Under the pieces are notes generated by a model that was given only the letters and a program-made list of their open reading frames with translations, was not told where the DNA came from and did no database searches. The position numbers and the translations under genes are program-made. A DNA stretch of 64,000 nt from Gloeopeniophorella convolvens (lineage: Eukaryota; Basidiomycota; Agaricomycetes; Russulales), in NCBI GenBank assembly GCA_022496205.1, contig WTXD01000085.1, positions 1 through 64,000 of the forward strand, given 5' to 3'. Of this stretch, positions 24,842-35,800 are shown piece after piece; positions within the stretch are counted from its first letter, which is position 1, and each line of letters begins with the position of its first letter.

Positions 24842-25615
24842 ATGTACTCCTCCCTGCTGTCATCTGTCCTGGCAACCTCCTTCCTCGCGTCGTTGGTCCC
24901 CTGTGAGTCGTCATAGTCCGTTGGCGCTGGTCCCCTGACTCATTATGAACGATAGAGGGATCAATCCGTATGTCTGATGGTACCGCTTCCATTCGATGCG
25001 TTATTGAGTCTATTGTAGGGTGGCGGCGTTGGAGCCCATTGGTGGAGCAAACGGGTGGGTTTAATGTAATTTAACCTTTCGTACTGCTAGCAAATCGCCT
25101 TCTCGCATTCTTTCTACAGGACTCGTCCCTTGACAGGCTTCAGAATACCGTAAGTCACGCAATGGATACCCCTTCGTGCCGCAGAGTCCGACGAAGCGCA
25201 CCCTAGGTTCCCCGAAGGTCCCTTTGGTTTTGGACCAGGCCCCGTGTGAGTCCCTTGGCTTCTTGACAAGTTCAGAAAAGCGAGGGACAAGATCTGATCG
25301 GGAGACTGTTCCCAGCGTTTTGCCTAAGCCAAGTTCTGGATATGGAGGTACGCCAAAGCTAGGCCGTTCTCTTTGTTATCGTTAAGTAACGCTTACTTTC
25401 CTAGGTTCTGCTACGTGAGTCTTTCGTCAGAGACGATAATCCGCCTACGCCTGGCTGGGGGTAAGGGGGGTGTGCTAATTTTTTTAACCTCTCCACGCAG
25501 CACCACACTAGCTCTCGTCACACCTGCCCCTCCGACTACCACCCAAAGGCCAATCTTTGAGAGCCTTCTTCCGCCAGCACTTGCGACGGTCTCCCTCCTA
25601 TCGTTTTTCCAGTGA
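24842..25615 (+). CDS. small secreted or membrane-anchored protein with eight short exons
   Basis: Eight exons splice in frame: 24842-24902, 24958-24967, 25019-25054, 25120-25149, 25207-25245, 25292-25347, 25405-25414 and 25501-25615, giving 118 residues. All seven introns are 46-86 nt, and most donors are near-consensus (gtgagt, gtatgt, gtgggt, gtaagt, gtgagt, gtacgc, gtgagt). The product starts with a signal peptide (MYSSLLSSVLATSFLASLVP). It continues with a Gly/Pro-rich segment (FPEGPFGFGPGP) containing one N-glycosylation sequon (NGT) and a Ser/Thr/Pro-rich stretch. It ends in a hydrophobic tail (LLPPALATVSLLSFF) that could direct GPI attachment. There are no cysteines, so it is not a typical effector or hydrophobin. 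Two exons are 10 nt. The fourth acceptor (25206) is chosen because nearer ones give stops. I recognise no family. Confidence 0.65.
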
Positions 25616-26589
25616 GGATAAATCCTCAGGGACCTTGCTTTAGCTGACCTTTTTCATCACAATTTATGCAGGAGTGAGAACGTCCAGCAGTTGACAATGG
25701 TTGAGGCCGCAAGAGTCTAGACCCTGACAACGGTAGCCATCTGATCATCCATTCTCCTAGGTATTGACTTACCTGACCTGCGTCATGAGAGTACTAGCCA
25801 TATAATTTCAGAGCCATCTCTTCTCGCTATAGTGTCGCCGTTCGCACCTGACCAAATAGACACATCCGGTTTCACCGAGAAACATCACCTGAACGCGTAA
25901 CGGGGCTCCCATAACACTGGAGAGCCGCGCGGTCTCGCTCTATCAGAACGCGGCAGAAGAATGCTGTCCGCGCATTTCCGGCTCACCTAAAGGCGGAGAT
26001 GAACCCTGCTGAGAATATCGCGCCCAGCCCCTTCCCACAGAGCCGCATGGTGCGCGAAATCTGGTAGAGAAGCAGCAGAGCTACACGTATCGGACGGGCT
26101 CTGATCGATGCCTGCTGCGAGCACTAATTAACGGTGCTGCGGCACGAGTCACGCAGCCGTCCCGGGTTTTAATAACTCCAACTCCAACAACGAAGGCCGA
26201 GTCAGGGCCTCTGATAGGCTGATAGCAACACGCTGGCACAGTTACGGTTTCTGTATGGAGGGCACTGATGCGAGCGTCGATTCGGTGGCTTTCCGCTGTC
26301 GACTTGAATATGTAGGTTGGGACGCAGAGCGTTCCTGCGCCATCGCCATCGCGCGCGATGGAGCCGCCCGAAATTGCAGCACTGTTCGCATCGCGCGCGC
26401 AGTGGAATCAGAATCGCGCCTCCACGCGCGTTTCCACGCAACCGCACGCCACCAAGTGCCTGGCGGAAAGAAACAAAGAGAAGAGAGCAGAGGAGACTAG
26501 AGACGGCGGACAAAGGCGGAGATAAGGTAGAGTACAGTGCGAATGCGAGTGTGGGTGCTAGTACGCGTGCGCTGCCGCTGCGCCACCAA
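25616..26589. other. intergenic; nothing recognised
   Basis: About 970 bases lie downstream of the small secreted-protein gene and downstream of DBP9, which runs leftward. The segment is the convergent 3' region of both. GC-rich frames near 26200-26510 show no domain. No repeat or RNA gene is seen. Confidence 0.5.
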
Positions 26590-28906
26590 CTAGCGGAATT
26601 TTTTCAGCGGGTCGCTCTTTTTCTTCCCGCCGCGGCCGCCCGCGCCCAGCCTGCCTCCCCGCCCACGCCCGCGCCCACGCCCACGGTTCTTCGAGAACGG
26701 CACGAACGCAGGCTCGGCGGGCTTCTCGCCGCCCGCGCTCGCGCCCGCGTTCGCAGCGCCCGCCACCTTCGGCATCAGGTACTTTGGGATGTGCTTCATG
26801 TGCGGCTGCACACGCGTGGGGTGCAGCGGCTTGTCGTGCCGCAGGAACTCGAGGTCGTGCGGATTATCTTCGAAGTGCGCCTGCGGCCTCATCAGCCCCC
26901 GCCCCAAAAAACTCGCCAAAAAAAATAAAATTCAGCACCTTGAGCTTGTCCGACGCGAGCAGCTCCTGCTTGATCTCCTTCAGCCGTGCCTCGCGCACGG
27001 CATAGCGCGTCACCGCGCGCAGCGCGTCCTCCATGCGGTACCGGAACGCGTCGACCTGCTTCTGCTCGAACACGTACTCCTTGACGCGCCCGCGCTGCGC
27101 ACGCGCGATGCGCTCCCACACCGCCTCGTCGTGCTGCGTGCTCGGGACGCCCCCGACGGCGCGGTGGCGCCCAAACTCGGCGGCAGGGAGCACGAACGAG
27201 AGCGCGGTGCCCGCGCGCCCGGCGCGCGCGGTGCGCCCCACGCGGTGCGTGTATGCGCGCGCAGACGTCGGCAGGTCGAAGTTGAGCACGCAGGCGACGT
27301 CGACAAAGTCGACGCCGCGCGCGACGCCGTACTCTGCGTCCGGGCGCGCTGCGCGCCGCTTTTTGGAGCTGCGTTTGGAGGACGCGGCGGTGGGTGGTGG
27401 GGTGGGCGCGCGCTTGCGCTTTTGGGTGCTTGGGCCGGCCGCGGGGGCGATGTCTGCCTCCTCGTCGGCTGGCTCGCGCTGGGTTGAGGTGACTGTGGGG
27501 GCGCGAAGTCAGGGCGGTGATATATGCATATATGCGGGGGGACATACACTCTTCGGTCTCTTCCTCTTCCTCCTCATTTTCATCTTGCTCTCCGGCGTCG
27601 GGCCCTTTGTCATCGTCGCCATCTTGCTCGCCACCGCCCTCGTCTGTCGCAATGATATAGTCGTACACGCCCTTGTTGAATTCCTGGACCACGTGATACC
27701 TAACCCCCCTTCAGCACGGACATCCGATTCGGATCTAAAAAAGATTTACCTCGAGTTCAACGGCAGCTCTGAGTTTAACACACAGCTCTTGATTGAGAAC
27801 TGCTCGAGGAACAGTTTCACGCGGTAACAACGGTCGACGTCGTTGACGAATATGATACACTTCCCCTGGATGAGCTTGAGCTTGAGGATAACATAAGTCA
27901 GGAGGAACTTGTCGGCCTCAGTTGTCCTGTGCACAGCCTGGTCAGCCGCCACGGAGATCATAGGCAGAAGATGGCACAGACCGGACGACATATTGCACCA
28001 GATTGGCAGCCTCGTCCTCACCCTCTTCTAGTTTCAGCGTAACCTGTACATCAGCCGCAAGTTAACGAAACGACACGACAAAGCACCCAGAGCGGAGACG
28101 CACAGGGTTCCGTAACGCTAGCCCCTTAAGTGCCTCTACGTCCTCGGTCATGGTGGCGCTCATGAGGAAGCTCTGGTACACCTTCGGGAGGAACCCGCCG
28201 CTAAAAATCGCGCGTACGTCTTCATCGTGGCCGTACGACAAGATGAGATCTGCCTCGTCGATGACGAGGGACTCGAGGTGTGCCAGCGATAGCGCCTAGC
28301 CGTGTGTCAGCCCGGGGCAAAGCTTGGTCCGCACGAGGACGCGTACCTTGGCCTGTAGCAGCGCGAGCACCTTGGAAGGCGTGCCGACGACGACGTCCGG
28401 CTTGTCCGCGAGGAGCACCCTTCACCCCGCATCAGCATCCATCCATCGGTCAAAGGCAAGAAAAAGCGACGCACCGTTGCAGCTGCGCCGCCGCGCCACC
28501 CGCGACATTCGCAAGCACCACCCCGTCCTCGCAGTACTTCACGAGCCCGCGCAGGTGCCCTACAACCTGCTCCGCAAGCTCGCGCGTCGGTACTAGCACG
28601 AGCGCCCTTGTCGCGCGCTCGCCTCCCTCCTTCATACAGCGATCAGCACGGGGCACCAGCGCAGCACGGCGAGAGCGCACCTACAGCGTTGGCGAGGAGC
28701 ACCTTCTGCACGAGCGGGACGCAGTACGCGGCGGTCTTTCCGCTGCCCGTCCGTGCGCGCGCGAGCACGTCGCGCCCCTCGAGCGCGAGCGGGATCGCCT
28801 GCTGCTGCACGGGCGTCGGGCGCGCGAAGCCGAGGTCGGCGAGCGCGCGGAGCAGGAGCGGCGAGAGGAGGTGCGCGAGGGTGGTGAAGGTTGCGTGTTC
28901 GCTCAT
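26590..28906 (-). CDS. DBP9: ATP-dependent DEAD-box RNA helicase Dbp9
   Basis: Nine exons (28685-28906, 28475-28629, 28347-28419, 28104-28295, 27982-28043, 27750-27926, 27548-27699, 26939-27492, 26590-26880) give 625 residues. DEAD-box motifs appear in order: Q motif [16 protein letters not shown], motif I ARTGSGKT, Ia PTRELAEQ, Ib [24 protein letters not shown], and [12 protein letters not shown]. The segment [20 protein letters not shown], with the following [20 protein letters not shown] and [18 protein letters not shown], is diagnostic of Dbp9. The acidic, low-complexity insert before motif V (Glu/Asp run at 27550-27620) and the Arg-Gly-rich tail (RGRGRGRGG) are also usual. Dbp9 unwinds pre-ribosomal RNA during 60S subunit assembly in the nucleolus. 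It shares a 319-bp upstream region with the gene at 29226. Confidence 0.95.
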
Positions 28907-29225
28907 CGTTTACGGTGTAGCTTGCTGCGCTTTCGAGGTCGGCGGCTCAGCTCAGGCCAAGCTCCGGTTGTCTTGCTGCAGTGAACGTCGCCACACAGAC
29001 TCAGCGATGGCGAGAATTGCTGCGGTCACGTGGTGGATTAACGCCCTGCTCCGGAAGTCCGCGCTCCCGCGGCGGCGCTCGCTGTCTCTCCGCTACCATC
29101 TCGCCCTGAGGCCCGTCCGCTCATTTACGATACGTACCTTCCCCTCACCCTCCGCCACCAATCCCCAACTCTGAAACGCTAACGCCCGCCGCCGCCACCA
29201 TCATTGCCTGCCCATTGAAATATCA
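28907..29225. promoter_or_regulatory. shared divergent promoter region
   Basis: DBP9 is transcribed to the left and the 129-residue gene to the right from this 319-bp space, so it very likely acts as a two-way promoter. No clear TATA box is present. The segment ending at 29215 is rich in C and T, as is common in leaders of highly expressed fungal genes. Confidence 0.5.
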
Positions 29226-29615
29226 ATGCAACAAGCCTCCGAAACCCCCGAGCGACCACCCCTGGTCGGCGGCGACGCAATCATCCGCCGACGCGGCGCG
29301 CACTTCGACGCGGCGTGCAAGGCGCTCAGGCACTGGCGCTATCACAAGTGGCTGGAGGTGCACTCAAAGGCGCCGTGGGGCGTCGAGGGGGTCCTCCCCG
29401 ACCAAACGCTGAGCAGCCTCGCGGCGGAGGGCGACATCATGACTATCATGGACATCAAGGACGCAGGCATCCGGTGGCTCTGGAGCGAAAAGTATGGCGC
29501 AGAGGTGCTCGCACTACTGGCGAACCTCGATAGCGAGTTGGCGGCCGCGCGCGAGGCCGAGGCGCAACGTGCCGCGGCCGCTGTGCCCGCCGCTCCGCAC
29601 GAGCAGGACCAGTGA
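29226..29615 (+). CDS. 129-residue hypothetical protein
   Basis: A single uninterrupted frame starts at ATG 29226, right after a CCATTGAAATATCA leader. The protein is mixed alpha-helical in appearance (HFDAACKALRHWRYHKWLEV, IMDIKDAGIRWLWSEKYGAE) and ends in an Ala/Glu-rich, probably coiled stretch (ELAAAREAEAQRAAAAV). It has no signal peptide or membrane segment. The Trp/His-rich core is not low complexity, which argues for a real gene. The divergent arrangement with DBP9 also supports transcription. Its function is unknown. Confidence 0.6.
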   Translation: MQQASETPERPPLVGGDAIIRRRGAHFDAACKALRHWRYHKWLEVHSKAPWGVEGVLPDQTLSSLAAEGDIMTIMDIKDAGIRWLWSEKYGAEVLALLANLDSELAAAREAEAQRAAAAVPAAPHEQDQ

Positions 29616-29745
29616 AGCCAACGATGGGATAATACCAACATTATTTTACTCAACCCTACAACTACTACCTACTATCCGGCACAGCGTCCGTATGCACGAT
29701 GTTGATGATAAGTTATACAAGATGGTATGAATGGAAACACAGCCT

Positions 29746-31183
29746 CTACCGACGCCCGTACGCCGGCACCTCGTACGCCTCGTCCTTGAGCCCGAGCGGC
29801 ACGTAGTCGCCCTTTGCCCATGAGCCGGTGCCCCACTTCGCATTTTCCTCGAGCCCCTCCGGCGCCGCGGTGGCCTCGAGGGCCGACACGGGCTCGTCCG
29901 GCCCGCGCAGCATGAACCCGGGGTGGAAACAATTGAGCGTGACGAGGGCGGCGGTGCTCATCCCGCCATCGAAGACATCTGCGCGCGCCCAAAAAAAAAT
30001 CCGATCAGCAGCGGTTCAGGCCCAGCAGATAGGCGCCAGCACGCACTGAAGGCCCACTCCGCTCGATGGATGGGGCCGTTGCCACCCTCGCGGAGCTGCA
30101 GTATACGGAAGGAGGAGCTGTGATAAGACACCGATGCGTTTCAGTCAGGCGCCGGGGCGGATAGGATCGGTGGAAGGGAGCGCACCGAATGGTGATGAAG
30201 AGTGTCATCGCGCCAAGTGCCGCGATCATGAGCTTGATGCGCGTGCTCGCGAACCCGCGTACCCTGTATTCCGAGCGTGTATTCACGGGCTTGTCCCTCC
30301 CATAACGCACGAGAAACTCGATCGCGAGCGCGACGTAGATAATGACCGAGACTGTGCGAGGCGGTGTGAGCGTCGGCGGAGGACACGCGGCTGTTGCCAG
30401 GTGGGTGTGCACGCACTGGTCGAGAAGATGATGCCAATCATCGCAACGTGCGAACCCTGACGGGGAGCGAAGACTAAGTTAAACAGTGATGTCGCCGCGA
30501 GGGGTGGGTGCAGGGCTCACGAGAGTCACGCGCGAATCCGAGCTCGCAGCGAGAGCGCTGCCGAACAGCTCGACAATCAGAGAGATAACGTCAGACGTGA
30601 GGAAGATCGTCGTATCTGCACACCATGTGAGCACACCGCCTCGACGCAAGAATGCCGTTGTGTGTGACTCACAAGTCGATGGTTTGATGCGAAGATATTG
30701 GGGCCCCATGCGCCGAACGACGCGTCCCAGGATCGTAAAGTTTGCCGCCGTCACCAAGGTGGGCGCGACCATCAGTAGACAGAACCTGCAAACGCGTGTC
30801 ACATGTGTGTCAAGATCGCATATACGCGACATACTGGAATTTAAACGGGTTGCGGGCGAGCGGGTCATGTGCGCCCTCTAGGCGGAAGACCCAGCCACCA
30901 GTCTGCACAACGCCGCATAGTACGGCGGTGCCCAGGAAGGACCAGAGCCTGAAATGAACAGCCTGTTCCAAGTGCGCGACTGCCAGTGTGCGTTCCTCAG
31001 ACCACAGATAGGAAGAAAGCGGAGGTGCCACATACTGGTAGAGAGGCCAAAGAGCGCGACGAACAGAACGCATATCCGCGCTGTGGGAACAAAGTGGTAA
31101 GGCGAGAGATTGACGATCTCGCCGGGTGGGAAGTCGGTGATCTTGGGGAAGAATGGCAGGCTCTCGTTGACGGTTGCGTTCAT
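29746..31183 (-). CDS. RTA1-like seven-helix membrane protein (lipid-translocating exporter family)
   Basis: Eight exons (31036-31183, 30835-30979, 30673-30785, 30521-30615, 30417-30456, 30186-30351, 30047-30117, 29746-29978) give 336 residues. Hydrophobic segments follow the RTA1 order: ICVLFVALFGLST; FRLWSFLGTAVLCGVVQTGG; LLMVAPTLVTAANFTILGR; TSDVISLIVELFGSAL; IIYVALAIEFLVRYGRDKP; IKLMIAALGAMTLFITIR; and STAALVTLNCFHPGFML. This matches the seven-helix RTA1 family, whose members confer resistance to sterol-active compounds or move lipid-like molecules across the plasma membrane. The link from IAHLEQAVHFRLW needs the acceptor at 30980. The actual substrate is unknown. It is tail to tail with the 129-residue gene (130 bp apart). 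Confidence 0.88.
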
Positions 31184-32029
31184 CGTGGGAGTAGGGAGAG
31201 AGGAAAAGGAGAAGGAGAAAAAGAAAGAGAAAGAGTGGGGGGGAGGCTGGAGGAGGGCAAGGACAAAAGCAAGGGCGGACAATACAAGATCAGCACATGC
31301 GCCCTGGGCGCGGTCTTATACGCATCTGGCAGACAACCACCGCGCATAAGGGCGAAAAGCCGGCTGTCCGCCAATCGCTGGCACGGTCCCAGACGCTCGC
31401 AGAAGCTGTCCACCGGACTCAGATCGGGTCCCACCCTCACCGCTCTTCCGCCCGACATCCCCGCAGGACCTCCAGTCTCCCAACCTGCGGTTTACTCGAC
31501 AGGCGGCACGATCTTGGCACGACCCTCAGCGTCCCTCGGCCATGCGGCAAAATCAGATACAGATCCGACCACCGCCCCAGCCCTGTGCGTGCCCCTTCGA
31601 TCCCGCCATATCCGAATCCGCCTGGGTATAGTAGGAGATTTAAATGCGGCCCGCGACCAGACGGGCGAGCCAATCTGCGCGCGATTGCAGAGAGTTCGTG
31701 CTGCCAACTAGTGAGCGATACGACAACAGAACGAAGGGTATGGGGCGCAACGCACCTTCCAATTGTGGAGGCACCAGCGCCCCGTCTGACAGTGCACATC
31801 GCACAGAGCAGAAACGGAGGCGCCCCCTGCACATACATAATGCAGCAGATGCACAGCGTGCGCCAGGAAGAACAACAATACAGGGTCCAATTTGTCAATT
31901 TGTTTTCCGATCGCGCATCGAGCCATAGAGTCGTCGGAGATCCGCGCTTATACGCGAGCGTGCAGGCCTCCGGACGACCTGGCAAGCCGCAGGATACGGG
32001 TGCTCGCCGTGAGCTACATAGGAGTAGTA
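31184..32029. other. upstream region of the RTA1-like gene; no supported gene
   Basis: A purine-rich run (31185-31260, GAGAAAAAGAAAGAG) lies just before the leftward start codon and is the likely leader and promoter. A minus-strand frame of 198 codons (31437-32033) has no family features and I do not call it. It could be part of the broken gene whose tail lies at 32030-32368. Confidence 0.35.
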
Positions 32030-32368
32030 TCATCGTTCGGGGGAGGGATAGGAGTTAAGTTGGGCTGGGGAATGGGGAGGGTGCTGCATCGGAGCGACGT
32101 GTTCGCTCGTGTGCGGCGTCTCGTCGTCCGAGGTGCCCTCGAGGCGCCTGTCGGGAGAGTGCAGATCAATTCGCGTCCTCGGAGAACGCCTGTGCTGTGG
32201 CGGTGTGGAGAAGCTCACTGCATGTCGTGAGCACCGAGCGCAGCTGCTCGCATCGAGGCTGTGTGATGACGTGGCGGGGTTGACTGGCACTCCGCGCTTC
32301 GGCAGGCCCCGCGTCTCGTCGCGGCTGTTTTGCAGTTGCAGCCTCCTGTTGGATTTCTCGGGATGCAC
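32030..32368 (-). pseudogene. orphan C-terminal tail of a gene cut at the edge of the NLR array
   Basis: The minus-strand frame encodes about 105 residues of a polar, Ser/Pro/His-rich tail (HAVSFSTPPQHRRSPRTRID, then DDETPHTSEHVAPMQ) ending in a regular stop. Before it, the frame is closed by TAA; a usable acceptor (aatccaacag) sits near 32350. No upstream exon can be found. From about 32390 the sequence instead matches the 5' flanks of the NLR genes. It looks like the cytoplasmic tail of a membrane protein whose body was lost or displaced when the array formed. The family is not recognised. Confidence 0.35.
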
Positions 32369-32389
32369 TTATATCCTTGACGCATGAAG

Positions 32390-32817
32390 ATATCGTGTTT
32401 CTCTCTGTGATCTCGCTAGTCGCATGTCAACCATGGGCACGCCATGTCAATAATGACATTTTACAACGCTTTACTCTGAATCGTCCACTTCAACCCCAAC
32501 GACCACGCGACAGTCCTCCCATGCAGGCCAGATATCTGACTTGGCTCAAAGCCACGGTGTTGGAAAGCGGTCCCCTCACAGTAGGATTCATCAAGGTCTA
32601 TGCTACTGCCTCAGGCCCTGCGCCGTCCTCACTGAATCGAGCCAATTGATGGTCCTCCTGTAATAGCTAGGGAAAGAACGCTGTATTGCAATACATGGTT
32701 AATGCCATCATGATGATGCACAGACTGTATCCTCAGCCCTCTTAGGCCCGCGGGATCGTTCGAGGGCTACAGAAACCCTCTTGCGTACCACCACGCGGCT
32801 CCCTCTGAGCAGCCAGA
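32390..32817 (+). promoter_or_regulatory. 5' flank of NLR gene A, shared with the other copies
   Basis: Two blocks recur upstream of the NLR genes. The distal block (GCCATGTCAATAATGACATT, 32441-32460) matches 39345-39366 (B) and 53791-53812 (D). The proximal block (CTGCCTCAGGCCCTGCGCCG at 32606-32625, then TCAGCCCTCTTAGG and GGGCTACAG...CCCTC up to 32785) matches the regions just before B, C and D. Conservation of non-coding DNA right up to the ATG suggests duplicated promoters or very recent copying. Confidence 0.6.
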
Positions 32818-35800
32818 ATGGCTTCCACACCAGGCATGACTCCCCCGTCCGGATCGTCGCGCCTCAAGTGGCTCTTCGGGGCCGCTTTGAAGGAATATCG
32901 CGAAAATACTGGCACAGACCTGGCGTCCCACCCACTCTACGATCAACTGCAGGCCTGCGAATCTGTTGAAACGGTCATCGACATAGTCAAAGAACAAGCG
33001 CAGGCGTTTGACGAGTACCGGAGGGGCGATCGGGCGACGCAACTCATGACAAAGCTCTTACCACTGGTGGATGCCATCTTGGCTCTCAACGAGGGTCTCG
33101 GAAACACTCTCGACGAAGTATGTCGCAGGCCCGTTTTCTCCATCATAAATATTCGATTGTAGGCTTGCTAGGCATTCAAGCCTGCAAAGTCCGTCTGCGC
33201 GGGAGCCGGTCTCCTTCTCAGGGTGAGTCCTTGAACGTCATTCCCCCAAAGATCTCTGTGACAACTAGATTACAGGCGTCCAAGGGTGTTTCAGAGACCT
33301 ATGACTCTCTTGTTGACCTCTTTGACACAATGTCTCGCTTTCTCGAACGCGTCAAGGTCTACACGCTTATGGAACAAACCCCTCCTATGACCGAAATCAT
33401 GGTCAAAATGATGATAGGGACGCTCGATATTCTAGGGCTTGCGACGGAGGAGGTAAAGCAGGGTCGACTTAGTGAGTGGTATTTGGCTTGGGTGCTTCTC
33501 GCCAATGACCTCAGTGACATAGAGGCTTTTGGGAAGAAACTACTGGGATCGAGGAGGATCGAAGATGTCGTGAAGCGGCTCGACAGACTCACGCTGGAAG
33601 AGGGCCGGATGTCGACTACGCATATTCTCATGATTGTCCACACGCTGTTCGAGAATTTGAAGGGCGTCATGATCAGTACGCACTCCATTGACCTAGCTGT
33701 GAACGCGTCTCATCAATCGTTACTGTACAGATGCAGAAGCCTCCGTAGCTATATCTGAAGATGCTCTCGGTATGAACGCGGATTTCTCGTCTTTACATAA
33801 ACTGATATCGATTTCATGGACCAGTATCCATCAAACAAGTCGTGAATAGCGTGAACAAAGTCGATCGTTCGTTGATATGTTACAATCGCCAGTTACCGCA
33901 TACCTGATGCTTCACCAATCAGGGGACACGCTCCATCAGAAGTGCATCAAATGGCTCTCCCCACCTGACCCTTCACCAAATCACGCTACGAAGCGCAGGC
34001 AGTGTCATCAAGGCTCAACAGACTGGTTCATTCATGGAAATGCGTTTGAAGAGTGGAAGTGGTCAGACAGATCTTTCCTGTGGCTTCATGGAAAACGTAC
34101 GCCTTGTCGTCTTTCGCACGCAGCATCATTTCTCATCGTCTATCATACTTGCAGCGGGATCTGGGAAGAGCGTCCTGTGGTATGCTCTTTACATCTTTAC
34201 CCGTCCAACCTTGTTGATATTCTGGAAACCAGTTCGGCGATGATTGATCACTGCATGCGCTATCTGCACCGTACAGGATTCGGAACCGTGGCCTACTTCT
34301 ACTGTGATTTCAACGATTTTGCGAAACAGAGTTTAGACGGGATTCTCTGCTCAATCCTGGTTCAACTCTGCAAACAGTCAGACTCGTACTTGGAGGTCCT
34401 CTCTCGCTTCCACGCAGAAAACAGGGGCCACCCTCCCACCACTGACACTCTCGGACAATGCTTGAAGGAGATGCTGGGGTTCCCCAACGAAGCCGCAAAG
34501 TATATTTTTGTGGATGGGCTGGACGAATGTCCTGACTACGGCTTGCCATCACCGCGTGGTGAGATTCTTAGCTTCCTGAAGGACATCATCGAAGCTTGCT
34601 TCCCGGACGTCCATATCTGTGTTACTAGTCGTCCTGAGGTTGACGTCAGAGAGGTCCTCGAACGTCCGGCATCATTCCGAGTTTCACTAGAGGAGGAGAT
34701 TGGCCAAGAACACGCCATAGTCAACTACATCGTATCATCTGTTGAATCGCATCCCAAGATGTGCAAGTGGAGCGAGACGATCAAAGAGCTAGTTGTTGAT
34801 ACGCTGAAAAGCAATGCTCACGGAATGTGAGTCGAGCTTGGACCCTAACAACGAGCGGTACTCAAGTTGGTGTTTCATTGACGTAGGTTCCGATATGTGT
34901 ACTGCCAGCTCAATGAGCTGTGCGACCTTCAACCGGCGGCCATCCGCCGTACGCTCAAGACTCTCCCGAAGACGCTGTACGCAACATATGAATCAACACT
35001 TCAGCGGATCCCTGAAGGAAGCTGGGAGTTGGCACACCGCATCTTCCAATGCGTGTCCTTCTCACAGCGTCCACTCCGGATCAAAGAGCTCGCGGAACTT
35101 CTAGCGTTCGATTTCGAAGATGACATCCCTACTTATCACCTCGGGTGGCGCCCAAAGGACGTAAAACACGTGCTGACATTCTGCCCTGGAAGCTTCCTTT
35201 CCGTCGCGAAATCCGGGCATGGAGGTTCGGACGTGCGGTTTGCGCACTCCTCCGTGCGGGAGTTCCTGACTTCAACAATCTTGGAGAAATCCCCAGCAAA
35301 TATCCCCCGCTTCCAGGTCCTCCCAAAGCCTTCCCACGCACTCCTGGCGCAGATCTGCCTCACCACGCTGCTTCAGTTCGGCGTCACTTCCGACAGAGAC
35401 AACATCGAGTCAAAGGACCAAGCTCCTTTTTTTGGTTACGCCGCTGATCGATGATCACTGGCACGTGCATGCCCGATTCGAGGACGTAGCGCTCTTGGTG
35501 ATGGACTCGGCAATAAAGGTGCTCGATCCCACCGGTCCCCACTGCGTAGCTTGGCTTTCACAGGGATATTATTTTCGCCGGGAAGTCACTTCCTTCAGTC
35601 CTACGTCGCAGCTGAGAGGAACAACGTTATATTTCGCAGCACTATGCGGCCTTTGGCTCGTCGTAGAGCACCTGGTGGTATCACGTCCGGGGGACGTTCA
35701 TCAAAGGGGCGGTCATTATGGAACACCCCTTGGTGCGGCATCACACTATGGTCATATCGACACAGCGCGATCCCTGCTCAACCATGGTGCCAATCCAAAT

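Noticed and set aside
26784..27827. long plus-strand frames opposite DBP9
   Set aside because: They are shadows caused by high GC; all helicase motifs are on the minus strand.
31437..32033. 198-codon minus-strand frame
   Set aside because: No membrane topology or family signature that I can recognise; it remains a possible piece of the broken gene at 32030.
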